Of a stretch of DNA of 64,000 nt, positions 1 to 12,700 are shown piece by piece; the stretch's first letter is position 1; the number at the start of each line of letters is the position of its first letter. Source of the DNA: Agelas oroides (lineage: Eukaryota; Porifera; Demospongiae; Agelasida; Agelasidae); NCBI GenBank assembly GCA_949130485.1, contig OX422183.1:4766136-4830135 (forward strand), given 5' to 3'. The notes beneath the pieces were generated by a model that searched no databases, was not told where the DNA came from, and saw only the letters and a program-made list of their open reading frames with translations. A program made the position numbers and the translations under genes.

Positions 1-3000
1 GCCAGATAAGTTGGTGTCTCATGTCATGACTCTGGGAGCATTTAAACCTGTGTTTAAGGAGCCACAAGTGCCATTGTTTCAATACTGTTTCCCAAAATTG
101 GAAGCTGCAGACACAATTCCAAAGGTTTTCCTGGTGCTCAAAGACTACTTTTCTTTCTTTAACTACCACATCATTAAGCACATCATAACAACACTTGGTA
201 CAGAAAAAGATAAAGATGGACTACGGAGATACATGGATAATTTCAATCAGTACGCAAAGAGAAGAATCTTTGAATGCCTGACTGAGTTTGGACCAGTAAG
301 TGATGCTGACCATGCTGATATTTTTGTGAAACTTGACTCACAATATGAGAGCTATACTATTACAGAGGTTGAGGGATTCCGTCACAAACTCAGTGAAATC
401 TTACGTGTTTCATCCGAAGGCATTCTGCGACTTTGTCGTGTAAAGGAGGGGTGCATTGAGCTTATATTCCAGGTGCCTTCTTTTGTACAGCAAGAGATAT
501 TTCCACTGTCCACAAAGCAAAAGAATACTCTGAAAGCTGAGGGTGTGATCAAATTTACTTGCGGGGAGTACCAGTTTTCAGACTCTGCTGATAAACCTCA
601 GTATGACAGTGGTACCAATAGTAAGTTTGTGCATGTGACTGCTGTTGTCAAAACTAATTTTAATTTCCATAATCCTCTTTACAGTTGAGGTGGAGGCATT
701 TGAACCAGTGCAGAAGAAACCACGGCTTGATACTGTCACAGAATATGACGGTCTGTGCATGATATCTAACCTGTCAATTAGTGGTATCACAAACCAGTAC
801 TCTGTCAAGGCTCAACTGTGTGATCATTGGTTTTATATTACAGATGTTGATGCCTATGAGCGAGGGAGAAAGAAGCAACTTGATATTGACCAAGACTCAG
901 CCATGGGGCTGAGTCTATCCCCTGGCCCAAATGGAAAAAGTGCTGAGGCAAGCCTCTTTTCAACTCACCTATGATACTTACAGCTATATATTATGTAGCT
1001 ATTCATATTTTCCTCATATGATAGGATCTCGCAAACAAGGGGCTGGATTATAAATCGAAGGAGCAAGGTCTTGAAGAAACATTGTTCTTCCACACAGCTG
1101 TCAGTGGTTGGAGTGATCTTCACAAGGCAGTAACAGAAGGACAGTTAGATAATGTTAGGTTCCTTGTTGAGAAGAAGCACTGTAACCCACTGCAAAAAGA
1201 TCAAGATGGCATTGATGCCATTCACCTGGCAGCAATTGTAGAAAATGTAGAGGTATTCAAGTACTTTGTCACTGAGAGAAACTGCAGCCCAGCATGTCCA
1301 GGCCCACTTGGCTTAACACCTCTTCATTTAGCTAGTCAACTAGACAATCTTGACATGGTCAAGTATCTGGTTCTTGAACAGCAGATTGATCCATTGTGTG
1401 AAGATCAGAATGGAAACACTCCTTTGCATGGTGCTTGTGAAAGTGGCTGTCAGGCAGTTGTTGAGTTTCTTACTTCAGAATTCAAAAGGCACACTCCAAA
1501 TCCAAAAGTTGTGAGTGACCTTAAGAACAAATGGAACAGCACGCCACTTCACAGTGCAGCATCAAATGGTCACTTGGACATAGTGCAATTCCTCATCTCT
1601 GAACAGAATTGTGACCCAAACACTCCAGATAAGCATGGTGGAACTCCTCTGCACTATGCTGCCGAGTCCGGTCATTTGCATATAGTCAAGTATTTGACTG
1701 ATGAGCAAGGCTGCAATCCATCATGTTTGGATGAAGTCAAGTACACCCCACTTCACCGCGCTGCCATAAAGGGACACATGGATGTTGTGAAGTTTCTTAC
1801 TATGGAGAAGCACTGTGATCCAACAAGCAGAGATGCTAATTATCACACTTCTCTACATCTAGCTGTAGTTGGTGGGCATCTGCACATAGTTCAATTTTTT
1901 ATCTCTGATCAGAAATATGACTCAAACCTTTCAGGTCAGTATGGTACTCCTCTTCACTATGCCGCTATATATGGTCAACTGCACATAGTCAAATATTTGA
2001 CTGATGAACAAGGCTGTAATCCATCATGTTTGGATGAAAACAAGTACACTCCACTTCACTGTGCTGCTATGCAGGGACACATGGACATTGTGAAGTTCCT
2101 TACTGTGGAGAAACACTGTGACCCAATGTGTCAAGATTCTGATCAGTGCACTCCTCTACATAGGGCAGCACAAAATGGTCATATAGACATAGTAAAGTTC
2201 CTCACCCTTGAGATGAACTGCGACCCAACACGTAGAAATGCTGACAATGCCACCGCTCTACATCTAGCAGTAATGAATGGTGACTTAAACACTGTCCAAT
2301 TCTTCATCTCTGTTCAGAACTGTGACACAAACATTCTAGGTCAGTATGGTGAAACTCTTCTTCACTATGCTGCTGCATTTGGTCATCTGCACATTGTCAA
2401 GAATTTGATTGATGAACAAGGCTGTAATTCGTCATGTTTGGATGAACACATGTACACTCCACTTCACTTTGCTGCCTTGGAGGGGCACATGGACATTGTG
2501 AAGTTCCTTACTGTAGAGAAACACTGTGACCCAATGTGTAGAGCTTCTGATCAAAGCACTCCTCTTCATAAGGCAGCACGAGGAGGTCATATAGATGTAG
2601 TGAAGTTTTTCACTCTTGAAATGCACTGTGATCCAAACATTTCAGATCATTATGGTAAAATGCCTCTTCACTATGCTGCTGAATGTGGACATCTGCACAT
2701 AATTAAGTATTTGGTTGATGATCAAGGTTGCAATCCATCATGTTTAGATGACCTGAAGCTCACTCCTCTTCACCGTGCTGCAATGGAAGGGCATATGGAT
2801 ATTGTGAAGTTTCTTACTGTAGAGAAACACTGTGACCCAATGTGTACAGATTATGAACAGGACACTCCACTTCACTTGGCAGCAGCACATGGTCATAAAT
2901 GTATAGTAAAGTTCCTCACTCTTGAGATGCACTGTGATCCAACAAGTAGAAATACTAACAACTCCACTGCTCTACATCTAGCAGTAACCAAAGGGCATTT

Positions 3001-4198
3001 AGACTTAGTCCAGTTTTTCATCTCGGATCAGAACTGTGACCAAAATCTTCCAGGTCAGTATGGTAGAACTCCTCTTCACTATGCTGCTGACCTTGGTTAT
3101 CTGCACATAGTCAAATATTTGACTAATGAGAAAAGCTGTAATCCATCATGTTTGGATGATGCAAAATGCACTCCTCTTCACATAGCAGCACAAAATGGTC
3201 ATACAGACATAGTAAAGTTTCTAACTTTTGAGATGCACTGTGACCCAACACGTAGAGCTGCTAACAACATCACTGCTCTACATCTAGCTGCTGCAAAAGG
3301 GCATTTGGACATACTTCAATTCTTCATCTCCGATTTGAGATGTGACCCAAACCTTCCTGGTCACAGAGGTGGAAGTCCTCTTCACTTTGCTGCTCACTTT
3401 GGTCATTTGCACATAATTAATTATTTGATAGATGAGCAAGGTTGCAATCCATCATGTTTGGATGACTTGAAATACACTCCACTTCACTTGGCTACCGTCA
3501 AGGGACACATGGATATTGTGAAATTTCTTACTGTGGAGAAACACTGTGACCCAACACGTAGAAATGCTTACAATGCTACTGCTCTACATCTAGCAGTAGT
3601 AAAAGGACATTTGGACATACTTCGATTCTTCATCTCAGATCAGAACTGTGACCCAAACATTTTTGGTTGGAATGGTCGAACTCCTCTTCACATAGCTGCT
3701 GAGTGTGGTCATCTGAACATAGTTAAGTATTTGACTGATGAGCAAGGCTGCAATCCATCATGTTTGGATGTAAACAAGTACACTCCACTTCATTGTGCTG
3801 CCATGGAGGGGTACATAGACATTGTGAGGTTCTTGACTGTGGAAAAGCATTGTGATCCAATGTCAAAGACTATTTACAACGACACTGCACTTCATTGTGC
3901 CGTCCAGGGTGGTTACTCAGAAGTAGTTAGTTTTTTTATCAATGAGCTGAGGTGCCCTCTAGACATCCCAGGACAACAAAACATGACCCCACTCCAAATG
4001 GCAATATATAACAATCACTCAGATATAGTTAAATTTCTTATTGAAGAGCTGAAGTCTACTCCAGACATCACAGGACACCAAAACACAATCCCACTCAAAA
4101 TGACTAGATTTAATAATAATTCTAGTAGTGCACAATACCTACAGAAGCACAGACCTAGTATAGCATACTATGACAATATATATTCATTGGACTTTTGA
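1..4198 (+). CDS. Death-ANK gene A (5' partial): conserved unnamed domain plus 30 ankyrin repeats
   Basis: Exons as read: <1..620, 685..750, 844..947, 1025..4198, giving 1320 visible residues. Phases agree across all junctions (1, 1, 0). The first exon is cut by the window start and encodes the same unnamed domain that follows the Death domain in gene B (37336-45933), so a Death exon and a 2A-type leader are expected upstream of the window. Two short exons carry a basic stretch (PVQKKPRLD) and an acidic/serine linker. The last exon is a single 3.2-kb block of ankyrin repeats ending at TGA 4196. The third intron (948-1024) begins with GC, not GT, as in gene B. The family role is protein-protein binding by ankyrin repeats; the specific partner and pathway are not visible. 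No membrane segment is seen in the visible part. Strong paralogy with B by eye is the main support; exon ends are inferred from splice consensus. Confidence 0.85.
948..1024 (+). other. GC-AG intron of gene A
   Basis: The exon ends at codon GAG (945-947) and the intron starts GCAAGC; the acceptor is TATGATAG before 1025. Phase 0 on both sides joins the linker exon in frame to the ankyrin exon. The same GAG/GCAAGCCTCT junction is found at 41116-41128 in gene B. Confidence 0.75.
1109..4155 (+). repeat. Ankyrin repeat array of gene A (30 units of about 34 codons)
   Basis: I count 30 units with the ankyrin core TPLHxAAxxGHxxIVKFL. Most fall into four recurring types in fixed order: type I ends CNPSCLD, type II has VEKHCDPMC, type III has LEMHCDPTSR, type IV has FFISDQNCDPN. 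One super-unit is thus four repeats, about 408 bp. In this gene some super-units have lost or fused a member (for example around 1785-1830, 2620-2640, 3170-3190 and 3535-3580), as expected from unequal exchange in register. The last unit (to about 4155) is degenerate. A 39-codon irregular unit with extra residues occurs near 1420-1530, conserved in gene B. Confidence 0.9.
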
Positions 4199-6873
4199 AA
4201 TATAATTTTGAGTTTGCCTACTTTGTTTGCTATATTAAGCTGTGCTGGCTTGCATTCATGTGACATTTTGTTGTGTAGTATATACAGTACACAGTACTGC
4301 ATGAACACATTTCTACAGATCAGTACACAGAAATTAATGGTTAAATGTATACATGTTAGTTTTCTTCATTGTTACAATTTTTCTGGAAACCATGAATATG
4401 ACAGTAGAGAGTAGAACTTGGTCTGATAATGCGATTTTGATTTGCCCTACTTCATCAAGAACTTGAGGACTGAGAAGCAATCTAAGGGTATCCAATTTAT
4501 TTACCTCGGTGTGCATGCTCCTAGACCCCCCTAGCTAGTGCTTGCTCACCTGAACTCCCACTGGGTTACTTGCTCCACACACGCAAATTTTAGGTTATGA
4601 TACCAATGGCATCTTGACACACTCTCTATACGTACATGCATCTGCTCAGGGTTACAACACAGATCATAACTAGAGCTATGATGTTGGGTACCTCCAACAG
4701 AAATGCATTACACTACAGCTGCTTATCAACTCATAGTTATACACTGCACTAATGGTTGATGCCCTTATTTGGTTATAGGGAGCACTATGTTGAAGCAGTA
4801 CAAAATGACTGACTTAGGAATTAAGGTATTGTCCCATTGGAAGTTTGTATCCTTGTCTTGTTCACTATAGCATGTGACAAGTAATTCTTTAGTTAACCTG
4901 GTCTGCAACCTGGCTGATAAATTATTTTTGCTAGGATTGCAAATGCGCTACAATGTTAGCTATGTTTACTAAATAGTTGCACTCGTTACAACTGTTGTAC
5001 ATGGACCACCAACCTGCAAACCTCTATATCATTGGTATTTAGCTCCCCAGCTATGGCTAATCTCTTGGCCAGTATTCATAAATTATTGTAACAACAAGTG
5101 TGTTATACCTCTCTAATTCTTAACCCTTCATAATCGTCTTTATCTAAATACAAATATGTTCATGCTTAGAAATTCTTGCCTCATAAGGAGATTTTGATGG
5201 CATGAGATGAAAATAGAGGAAAGTGCATGAAAAAGCCAACAGTCACTGGAAATTTAACCCAGGACTCCTGGCTTGACCTGCAAGTGCTGTACCACTGAGC
5301 TATGTACAATAACCAGAAACCACCACAGCCCCCACAATCACTGCATGCTGCATGTGGTTGAGTCACTAGAAGTAGTGAAAATGACCAACTGAGGTCTGTA
5401 CTCAGAAACTGCATAAATCAGAAGTAAAGGAGGTCAGTTACATTTGTTGTCATAGTTCAATGCCAGAATTAACCTTTAGAGCATCGATTTTGAAAAATTA
5501 AAGTTCTGGGGAAGCATGTCCCCAGTCTCACCTAGGAGGGGTAGTAGCTAGTAATTGGCCCGTTATCCATATCATGCAATTGAGAAACTCGGTCACACAA
5601 AGTGCTCACATACATAGTTTGCATAGTTCATAATACCTTCATAAAATGTGAGTTTGTATGGCAATTTTAAATAGAAATGAGGCTGTATTTCATTTTGGCT
5701 TCTGTATATACATACACCAGTGCACCTAGGCTATCAAGCAACAATGTACATAGTTATTGTAGTTTATAGTTGCATATTTAAACACTAGTTGGCTTTCTAT
5801 GCATTGTTCACTAGCACTGCATCATCCTAACCTTTACCTCAACCACAAGTGAGGAACGTAGCCACACATAGTACTTGTACAGTTCCACACTTTAAGTAAG
5901 GCAAGTTGTTTTGGTGTGGAGGCCAACTAACAGGAATTTCTTACTGATTATATAACTGGAGGAAACTGACACATTTGTCATCACATGAGCTACACATGCA
6001 CAGATCATGCAACATACTGTAATGCTGGGGTGGAAAAATCTGGATTGTTTAGGCCTTGGAACAAAGCTTAGTGGCCGCTGCAGTTTGTTGTGGAGTCGTG
6101 ATGGGATGGAATTGTGATGGTGAGGCTGCAATGAGTGACAACCGTATTTTACAATTGTGTTTACATGTAGCTATAGGATGATGATGGTGATTGTATTCAT
6201 GCACTTTGTACATGCACTTACACAGTAGATGTGTTAACTTAAATATGTGATCAGAGTACACAGGCCTCCTTGCTCTTAGAGGACATGAGCCTCAGTACAA
6301 GGCTAGTATATGTACATAATGATTGAATGGATATGGGCCACTTACAAGGTGCTTCAATTTAGGCACACAAAATTACGCATGTATGCAAAACACTTGCAAT
6401 GACAGGTAAAAGGTTTTCTCTAATGCATTACTTTCTCATTTAGCCTCGTTCCAGGTTCATTTCCTCTTCTGCACATGAAGAGGCCATGAATGTATATTCA
6501 AATGTGGTTGATGTTTCAGGAACTGGAGTGTTCACATTGTGATGTTTGCTCATGAAGGGTACAATTTAAGTGCTCCCCTAGCTCTCCTGGGTTTTGAATC
6601 ATGCAAGAAAGTTTGCTGGTGTGTCATATAATTCTCTGCCACCACAAACAATATCTAGTGGTATAAAATTATATCGATAGCTAGTATGAACTCATACTGT
6701 TCTGAAAACGTCCGTTTTGTAAACAACAGTTATCAGTCATTCACCATTAGGTGCATCACTTTGCAATTTCATTAAGAAAAATCGTCACTACGCATTTGAA
6801 TTTAATTCTGTAACTACATGAGTACAAAAACAACAATTATGTTGTTGCACTGCAGTATAGTTATTTGTGACAA
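4199..6873. other. Intergenic, no gene seen
   Basis: AT-rich, no open frame above 80 codons that looks coding. A tRNA-like segment lies on the minus strand near 5249-5310 (listed separately). A degenerate relative of the TAGCCT fold-back family may lie at 6444-6490. No clear polyadenylation signal for gene A was identified close to its stop. Confidence 0.6.
5249..5310 (-). repeat. tRNA-derived SINE-like segment
   Basis: On the minus strand it reads TAGCTCAGTGGTACAGCAC (A-box-like, D-arm-like) followed by TCCTGGGTTAAATTTCC (degenerate B box/T-arm). It resembles the segment at 63009-63078, and the stretch AATAGAGGAAAGTG lies near both. The stems are too degenerate for a working tRNA gene; a SINE head is the better reading. 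Confidence 0.4.
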
Positions 6874-7955
6874 TCAGTTAATGAAACCATAGGTGTACAC
6901 AGGTGTTAGACTTCTTGGCTCTTCATTGACTGGCTCTTTGTTTTCTGTTGGCTCAGTAGTTGTGCGTTCTTCTGTGGTAGGTAGCACTGGTTCATACTCC
7001 CCTGGGTTTATCAGCCGGTCTGGCAGGGGATCCAGTATCAGACTCAGTCTCCACACCTTTTTCAGCTCCACTTGTGGGTCAGGTAGCCTGCATACGTCTC
7101 TTCAAAGTTTTGTGAATTCTTTTAAGGCATTGAGTGATGCCTATTTTCTTTGCTAACTTATGGCAAATGTAGAATATCAGTATCATGTGTGGAACAAGTA
7201 ACAGCAGTGTTGATCCCAGAATAATGTATGTTAACAACGGTGATGCGATGAAGAGGTGTTTGCAGGGTTGTTTGTTACAAATGTTAGTATCTCGAGCAAA
7301 AATAGAATAAGAATATCAACATTATTCATGAAGTTTAACTTGTATGGTCTTGTGATAGCATGAAAACAGCAGGCACATGCAAAAGGACACCTTGCATTTC
7401 GGATGTGTGTGCGGGTGATGATTTAGGAACAAGCCCAGTATCAGTATCCTGAGGATGAGGAATGATGCAGAAACCATCCTGAAGTCACGGGTACCATTGG
7501 TTCCATCCTTGTATTGTCCCTGAAATGATTCCATAAGCATGTGCAGAGCATGTCATCTGTGAAATCCACATGAGACGCACTTTCTCAACAGTTTTGTGGG
7601 GTAAAAAATGAGAAGAATCGTTGGAAAAATAACCAACACACAACCAACTATAGCTGCAAATATGGTATACTCTTGTGAATGGCATTCTACAGTTGAGTCA
7701 TAATACAAAACACACTTGCTTAAAACATTAGCATAACTATATACCTCCAGGGATGGTGTGCAACAGGCTGAGCATGAAGGATACAACTAAGATTTTGGAG
7801 AAAGAGAGAAACAAAAATGTTGTGAAACCATTGATTATTGATGCTGTGGAGTCCCATCTCCTCCTGAGCTGAGCAAAATGTCTGTGAAATGGCTTCGGTA
7901 GCCAAACAACTGGTCTGAAGTTGTTGTCATGGAGTTTTATACGCACATACTTAAG
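6874..7955 (-). pseudogene. Broken C-terminal part of a multi-pass membrane receptor-like protein
   Basis: Reading the minus strand from 7946 downward gives RPVVWLPKPFHRHFAQLRRR, then a hydrophobic segment (FLFLSFSKILVVSFMLSLL), a frame change near 7745, then VLYYDSTVECHS and a second hydrophobic segment (AAIVGCVLVIFPTILLIF), a TGA in the position of an expected Trp codon (about 7562), then SFQGQYKDGTNGTRDFR and a third hydrophobic segment. Further down a fourth membrane-like stretch (PLLTYIILGSTLLLLVPHMI, about 7180-7260) and an acidic tail ending VYTYGFIN at 6874 follow in other frames. The order resembles the C-terminal membrane module of large invertebrate surface proteins that I recall but cannot name. 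At least one frame shift and one nonsense codon argue for a pseudogene. The 5' end stops abruptly near 7955. Confidence 0.5.
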
Positions 7956-8960
7956 GTGGCACGCTACCCTGTATTTTCAAGGTTGCCAAACCTGGAATCC
8001 AAGCTGATGGGCTTCTTTGTCTTCTTATAGTTTTAGCGAATAGCCAGTTTTTTAAGTCTTCATCCGTTCACTGTCCGTAAAATTGGGGATTTTCCCCATT
8101 TCCTGTCGGCATTGGCATCCAATAATCAGTTTATAATTAAGTTAGTTAAGATGTGGCCTGGCAGAACCCCTCATGTGGTGGTTGGAACTTTGAAGATAAG
8201 CTTAGATCGACTTTAAAAAAAAAAAGAAGGAGTTTAGTAGAGTGCTGTAGTGTCAGTAGCTGTGAGTAGTGTGTAATGCCTGCTTGTGAAAGCCAGCTTG
8301 CGTCTAGAAGCAGCAGAAAGGCCACAGTGGCCAAGACAATACGGTGGGTTGGTTTGGCTATGTGTAAAGAATTGGTGGGTTGAGGGGAGGGGGAGATAAG
8401 GTTAAAGGAAGGAAGGGGACCCGACAGGAGAGCATTAAGCTCTGATGGCCAAGTGTTCTTCATGTGGTTGACTTTGTCTGTGTCGGAGAAAGGGGCAATC
8501 TCGCAGAGATTTAAGCAGGACCCAGTTGGCATCAGCCTTGCTTGCCTCCCAGGCTTCATCAAGCGGATGTCAGGGTACTGGGGGAAGAGGCAATTACAGT
8601 GAACCACAATGCGTTTCTAGAGCCTAGACGACGGAGGGATTTCTTGACCGGCAGTGTATGCTTGGGTATTCAACGAAGTGTGGCACGAATATCATCCTCC
8701 GAGCAGCTCTTTCTAGTCCCCCAAATGATGCGGAAGAGATGAGAGTTACGGGGCTGAGTATCTCATGTAAATCTATGTAGAAATGCGCTTGGAGTGGTCT
8801 CGTACCCAGACCTCACCCAGCTCACGCAAGGAGAAACGGCCTGGTGTTACATGTCAGAAGCGGAGCGACCAGGCACTTATCGCCCACGCCACTTGGGGGT
8901 GGGTGCGAGGGGTCCGCCACGGCGCGCCTCGGCGTACGAGATTTCGAAATCCACTGGATT
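7956..8960. other. Intergenic, no recognised gene
   Basis: A 153-codon minus-strand frame (8146-8607) is open but I recognise nothing in it, and its codons do not look constrained. A poly-A run (8215-8225) lies inside. GC content rises from about 8780 on towards the minisatellite and the Rab35-like promoter region. Confidence 0.4.
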
Positions 8961-9375
8961 TTAGAGTGGATTTCCGGATTTCAGAGTGGATTTCTGGATT
9001 TCAGATTGGATTTCTGGATTTCAGAGTGGATTTCTGGATTTCAGATTGGAATTCTGGATTTCACAGTGGATTTCTGGATTTCAGATTGGATTTCTGGATT
9101 TCAGAGTGGATTTCTGGATTTCACAGTGGATTTCTGGATTTCAGAGTGGATTTCTGGATTTCAGATTGGAATTCTGGATTTCACAGTGGATTTCTGGATT
9201 TCAGATTGGATTTCTGGATTTCAGATTGGAATTCTGGATTTCACAGTGGATTTCTGGATTTCAGAGTGGATTTCTGGATTTCAGATTGGAATTCTGGATT
9301 TCACAGTGGATTTCTGGATTTCACAGTGGATTTCTGGATTTCACAGTGGATTTCTGGATTTCAGTTTGGATTTCT
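8961..9375 (+). repeat. 20-bp minisatellite, about 21 units
   Basis: Unit TCAGAGTGGATTTCTGGATT with four variants (AG/GT, AT/TT, CA/GT, and one with AATTC). The variants alternate in a loosely ordered pattern rather than at random. Because the unit is 20 bp and contains no stop in any plus frame, all three plus frames stay open through the array, producing three overlapping spurious open frames. The motif GTACGAGATTTC occurs just before (8934-8945) and just after (9385-9396) the array. Confidence 0.95.
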
Positions 9376-9725
9376 GCCGATGGTGTACGAGATTTCTTTC
9401 GTGACGGACCCCTCGGGTGGGTGTTGGTGGCTGTATGGGGAGTTCCCTTTCCGGCGAGTCTAGTCCGGGAAGCTACGCGAGACTAAGCTAGACAGAGACC
9501 AGACTCTCAGCACGGGGAGTCTGAACCGCGAGACTACACATCTGCCACAAACATACCTTCCGCCCTGACTTCTTTACCGCACTGCTTACTTGTTCTCGTA
9601 TATGCCAGTACGTAGAGGGAGGGTTAACAGATTACGCAAGCGCGCATATCCATGTGTAGTTTTATGACGTAACCTCATGGAGCTATGTGAACTAAGACCT
9701 CTGTTCTGGCGAGGGTAGCTAAAGA

Positions 9726-12700
9726 ATGGCGAGAGAGTACGGCCATGTATTCAAACTCCTACTCGTAGGCGACTCCGGTGAGTTGATCCCATGTGCTTGT
9801 GCTGATGAGGCGTGGCAGATGCGGGATGGCCAAAAAGATAACTCAGCGGCTAGAGAGCCGGTGTCAAGTGAATATGGGCATCCCCAAATATACGCATCCC
9901 GGATGCGTATTTTCACGTAAAAATCGGCATCCCGATGCCTATATTTACGTGAATATAGGCATCCGGGTGCCCATTTTCATAGTGAAAATAGGCATCCCGC
10001 TGTGAAAATAGGCACCCCATGCAAACATTGAAATTTTACCCATTCTAAGAATGAGTGTAGGCGTCCCTGTGTAAAAGAAGGCATCGCATGCAGATTTTGC
10101 CTGTGAGTACAGTATCCCTATAAGGCATCTTATGCATTCGGTAAAACTTTACACGTAAATGTAGGCATCTGGGTACTTCTACTTAAATGAAAATAGGCTT
10201 CCTAGCTAATGTATATTCACTACACAAACCACGCTGCATGCTAGATGACTTCAAAACATCCTGGCATATCCGGACCTGCAGATTGTGTTCATCAGACACT
10301 GTTGAAACTGAATTTCATTTTGTTATGTTGTGTCCAGCTTTAGATCATTTACGTTCTACCTTTTTCAGTTGCCTATCCGACTTAGATAACTCTTTTACCT
10401 CCCTTACCCTTATTGATAAATTTAAGTACATCCTTAGTGCAAATAATCATTGTAGAATAATTGGGAAACATTTGTATAACCTGTATAAAACTAGAATCCA
10501 GCTTTTAAATCTGTAATATCTGTATACTTAACCATTATTTTGTACCCGTTTGTAGTGACTCATAGGCCTAATCAGGCCGGGCATCTCGCGTGTCACTCTA
10601 ATAAAATATTTCATTCATTCATTCATTATACACAATAATTGTACAAAAATGAAGTGAAAAGTTAGCTACAGGTTGAACAATACCAAGTGTATGTCAGGTA
10701 CATTATAGTATATTGTGAGCTTATCCTAGTTCCACTACTAGTCCAGGAGCTGATGCAGCCACTTTGTACTGCTGATAGCGCAAGTAGTTGTAAATGGCAT
10801 CTGAATGAGAACCTCCTATCAGCACCTTGCTCGTCAGACTGCAGCTCTTCACTAATCCCTCGATCTTCAATTTCTACTTCCAGTCTGTCCGGGTATATGA
10901 TCTCTACTACCCAAATTGTCCACTTTATCTTGGCCATTCTGCACCTGACATGTTTATAAAACTGACTGTATCCGCCAGTGTCGTACGGGTCATCACGGTC
11001 ACCGCCGTTTGCGTGCTAAAGGGGGTTCCTATAATTACGACGGGGTCCCTAAAATCACGTAAAAATGGGAACCCCGGGATGCCCATATTTACGGGGTGTG
11101 TATATTTTCATGACACCGGTAGTGGAAATTAAATTCTAGGATCGATAACTTCTGATGCGGGATGGCCAAAAAGATAATTAGCCTAAATATTCTCTCTACG
11201 CAGCTAGTGGGTGGGAGTTTATCTACAGTGTCTGTGGGGGATGTTGAGAGGTCAACCTTTATTGCCTATGATTTTATCTATCACAACATTTATCAGTCAG
11301 CTGTTTACCCCTAGAATTATTCCCCCGCTTGTGTTACTGTTCAACTGTTTGTGTTCTGCAGGAGTTGGGAAAGTGGACTTACTATTGAGATTTGCAGACT
11401 ATCATTTCTCAGGTATGTTCTTGGGTACTCCTCTCAGCTTTATTAAGTGTCTGTTCTAGGTAAGGCAACTCTCAGTTTGTGGGTGTATTCAGTGCCGTAG
11501 GGCAGGGCACAGCATGGGCACACTACGTTTGTGAGAATTTCTGTGTAAAAGCAAAGAAGCACCTAAGGGAGTCTTGGGGTATGCTCCCCCAGAAAATTTT
11601 GGAATTTTTGAGCATCCCAGGTCAGTTCTGACACTATTTTAGGCCATACCATCACCTTGAATCGGGAGCACTTCCCACTATGCCTTCAGTACGGATCTGT
11701 GCATGTTGTAAAGGCACTTCATTACTTCGGTAAACTCACGTGCAGTGAGATCAGGGGAGCATATGAGACCTCATTATTCTGAGGATACACATAGCTATAC
11801 TGCGTTGCTAGATTTCAAGACATTTATGTATTTTTAGAGTCCGATCATAGTCAACAACGGTACTTTTGGTGCTGATAATTTGCAGGCGTGCCTGGGGTTG
11901 GTAGGGCACTGCCTCTGGATGCTAGGGCATGTGTCCCAGCACTGGGCATATTGTCTGTTCCCCATCATGCCTCAAGCACTTCAGGATGTTGTCAATGCTC
12001 ACTTTCCTTTCTAAAGTGAGCGGTATTTTTCCAGGGATGTCTTAATTAGAGTGCCCACTGTAATAAAGCCATCTTGTGTATCTGTATTTGTGCAAAACTG
12101 ATTCTCTTTTGTATGTACAGTAGGCAACATCTATTTGTGGTCTTTTCCTTCCAATCTAGACAATGAATGCAGCCTTCTGATTGACTATAACATAGCCAAA
12201 TGTTATCTATTGTTTGCCCTCAAGTTACATCTATATGTACCAATCAGGTATCCATGACATGCTGTTGAGCAACTCCACACATTCAGATTTTTCAGTCACA
12301 ATTGTTGGGCAAACTTTCAATTTTTTCACCTTAACTAGACTGATTCCTGTTTCTATTTGCCAGTAGCTAGCAGTGACTGCTAGCATTGTGCGTGATTTCT
12401 CAGTGAGTGTGATGCCCATATAAGTCCTCCCTTTGATAATGGAATAGTACAGGAATTGGTGAAAGTGTTGGATAATTAGTGCTGTTGACTAACCAACATT
12501 GTGAGAGAGCTGGAACCAGCCAAGGCCTCTGGTCTCTGCCACTTAATCAGACTTATGTGCTCCTCTTGCCCAAGGACCCATTGGCTCAGTAGTACATGTA
12601 AGAGTGTCTGATTAGGGTTTTGAAGGCCCTGGGTATGATTCACAGCTTGGTTTTTGCCTCTTTCCAAAGCTCACATCAATGGACTCACTTGCTGACGCAA

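Noticed and set aside
2432-2932. Minus-strand frames opposite the ankyrin array of gene A
   Set aside because: They recur at each repeat and mirror it; shadows. The same holds for 43333-45408 opposite gene B.
8783-9486. Three overlapping frames of 166-226 codons
   Set aside because: All arise from the stop-free 20-bp minisatellite; no start context or domain.
12570-12650. tRNA-like stretch (TTGGCTCAGTAGTACATG)
   Set aside because: B-box-like word is poor and stems do not pair; at most an old SINE.
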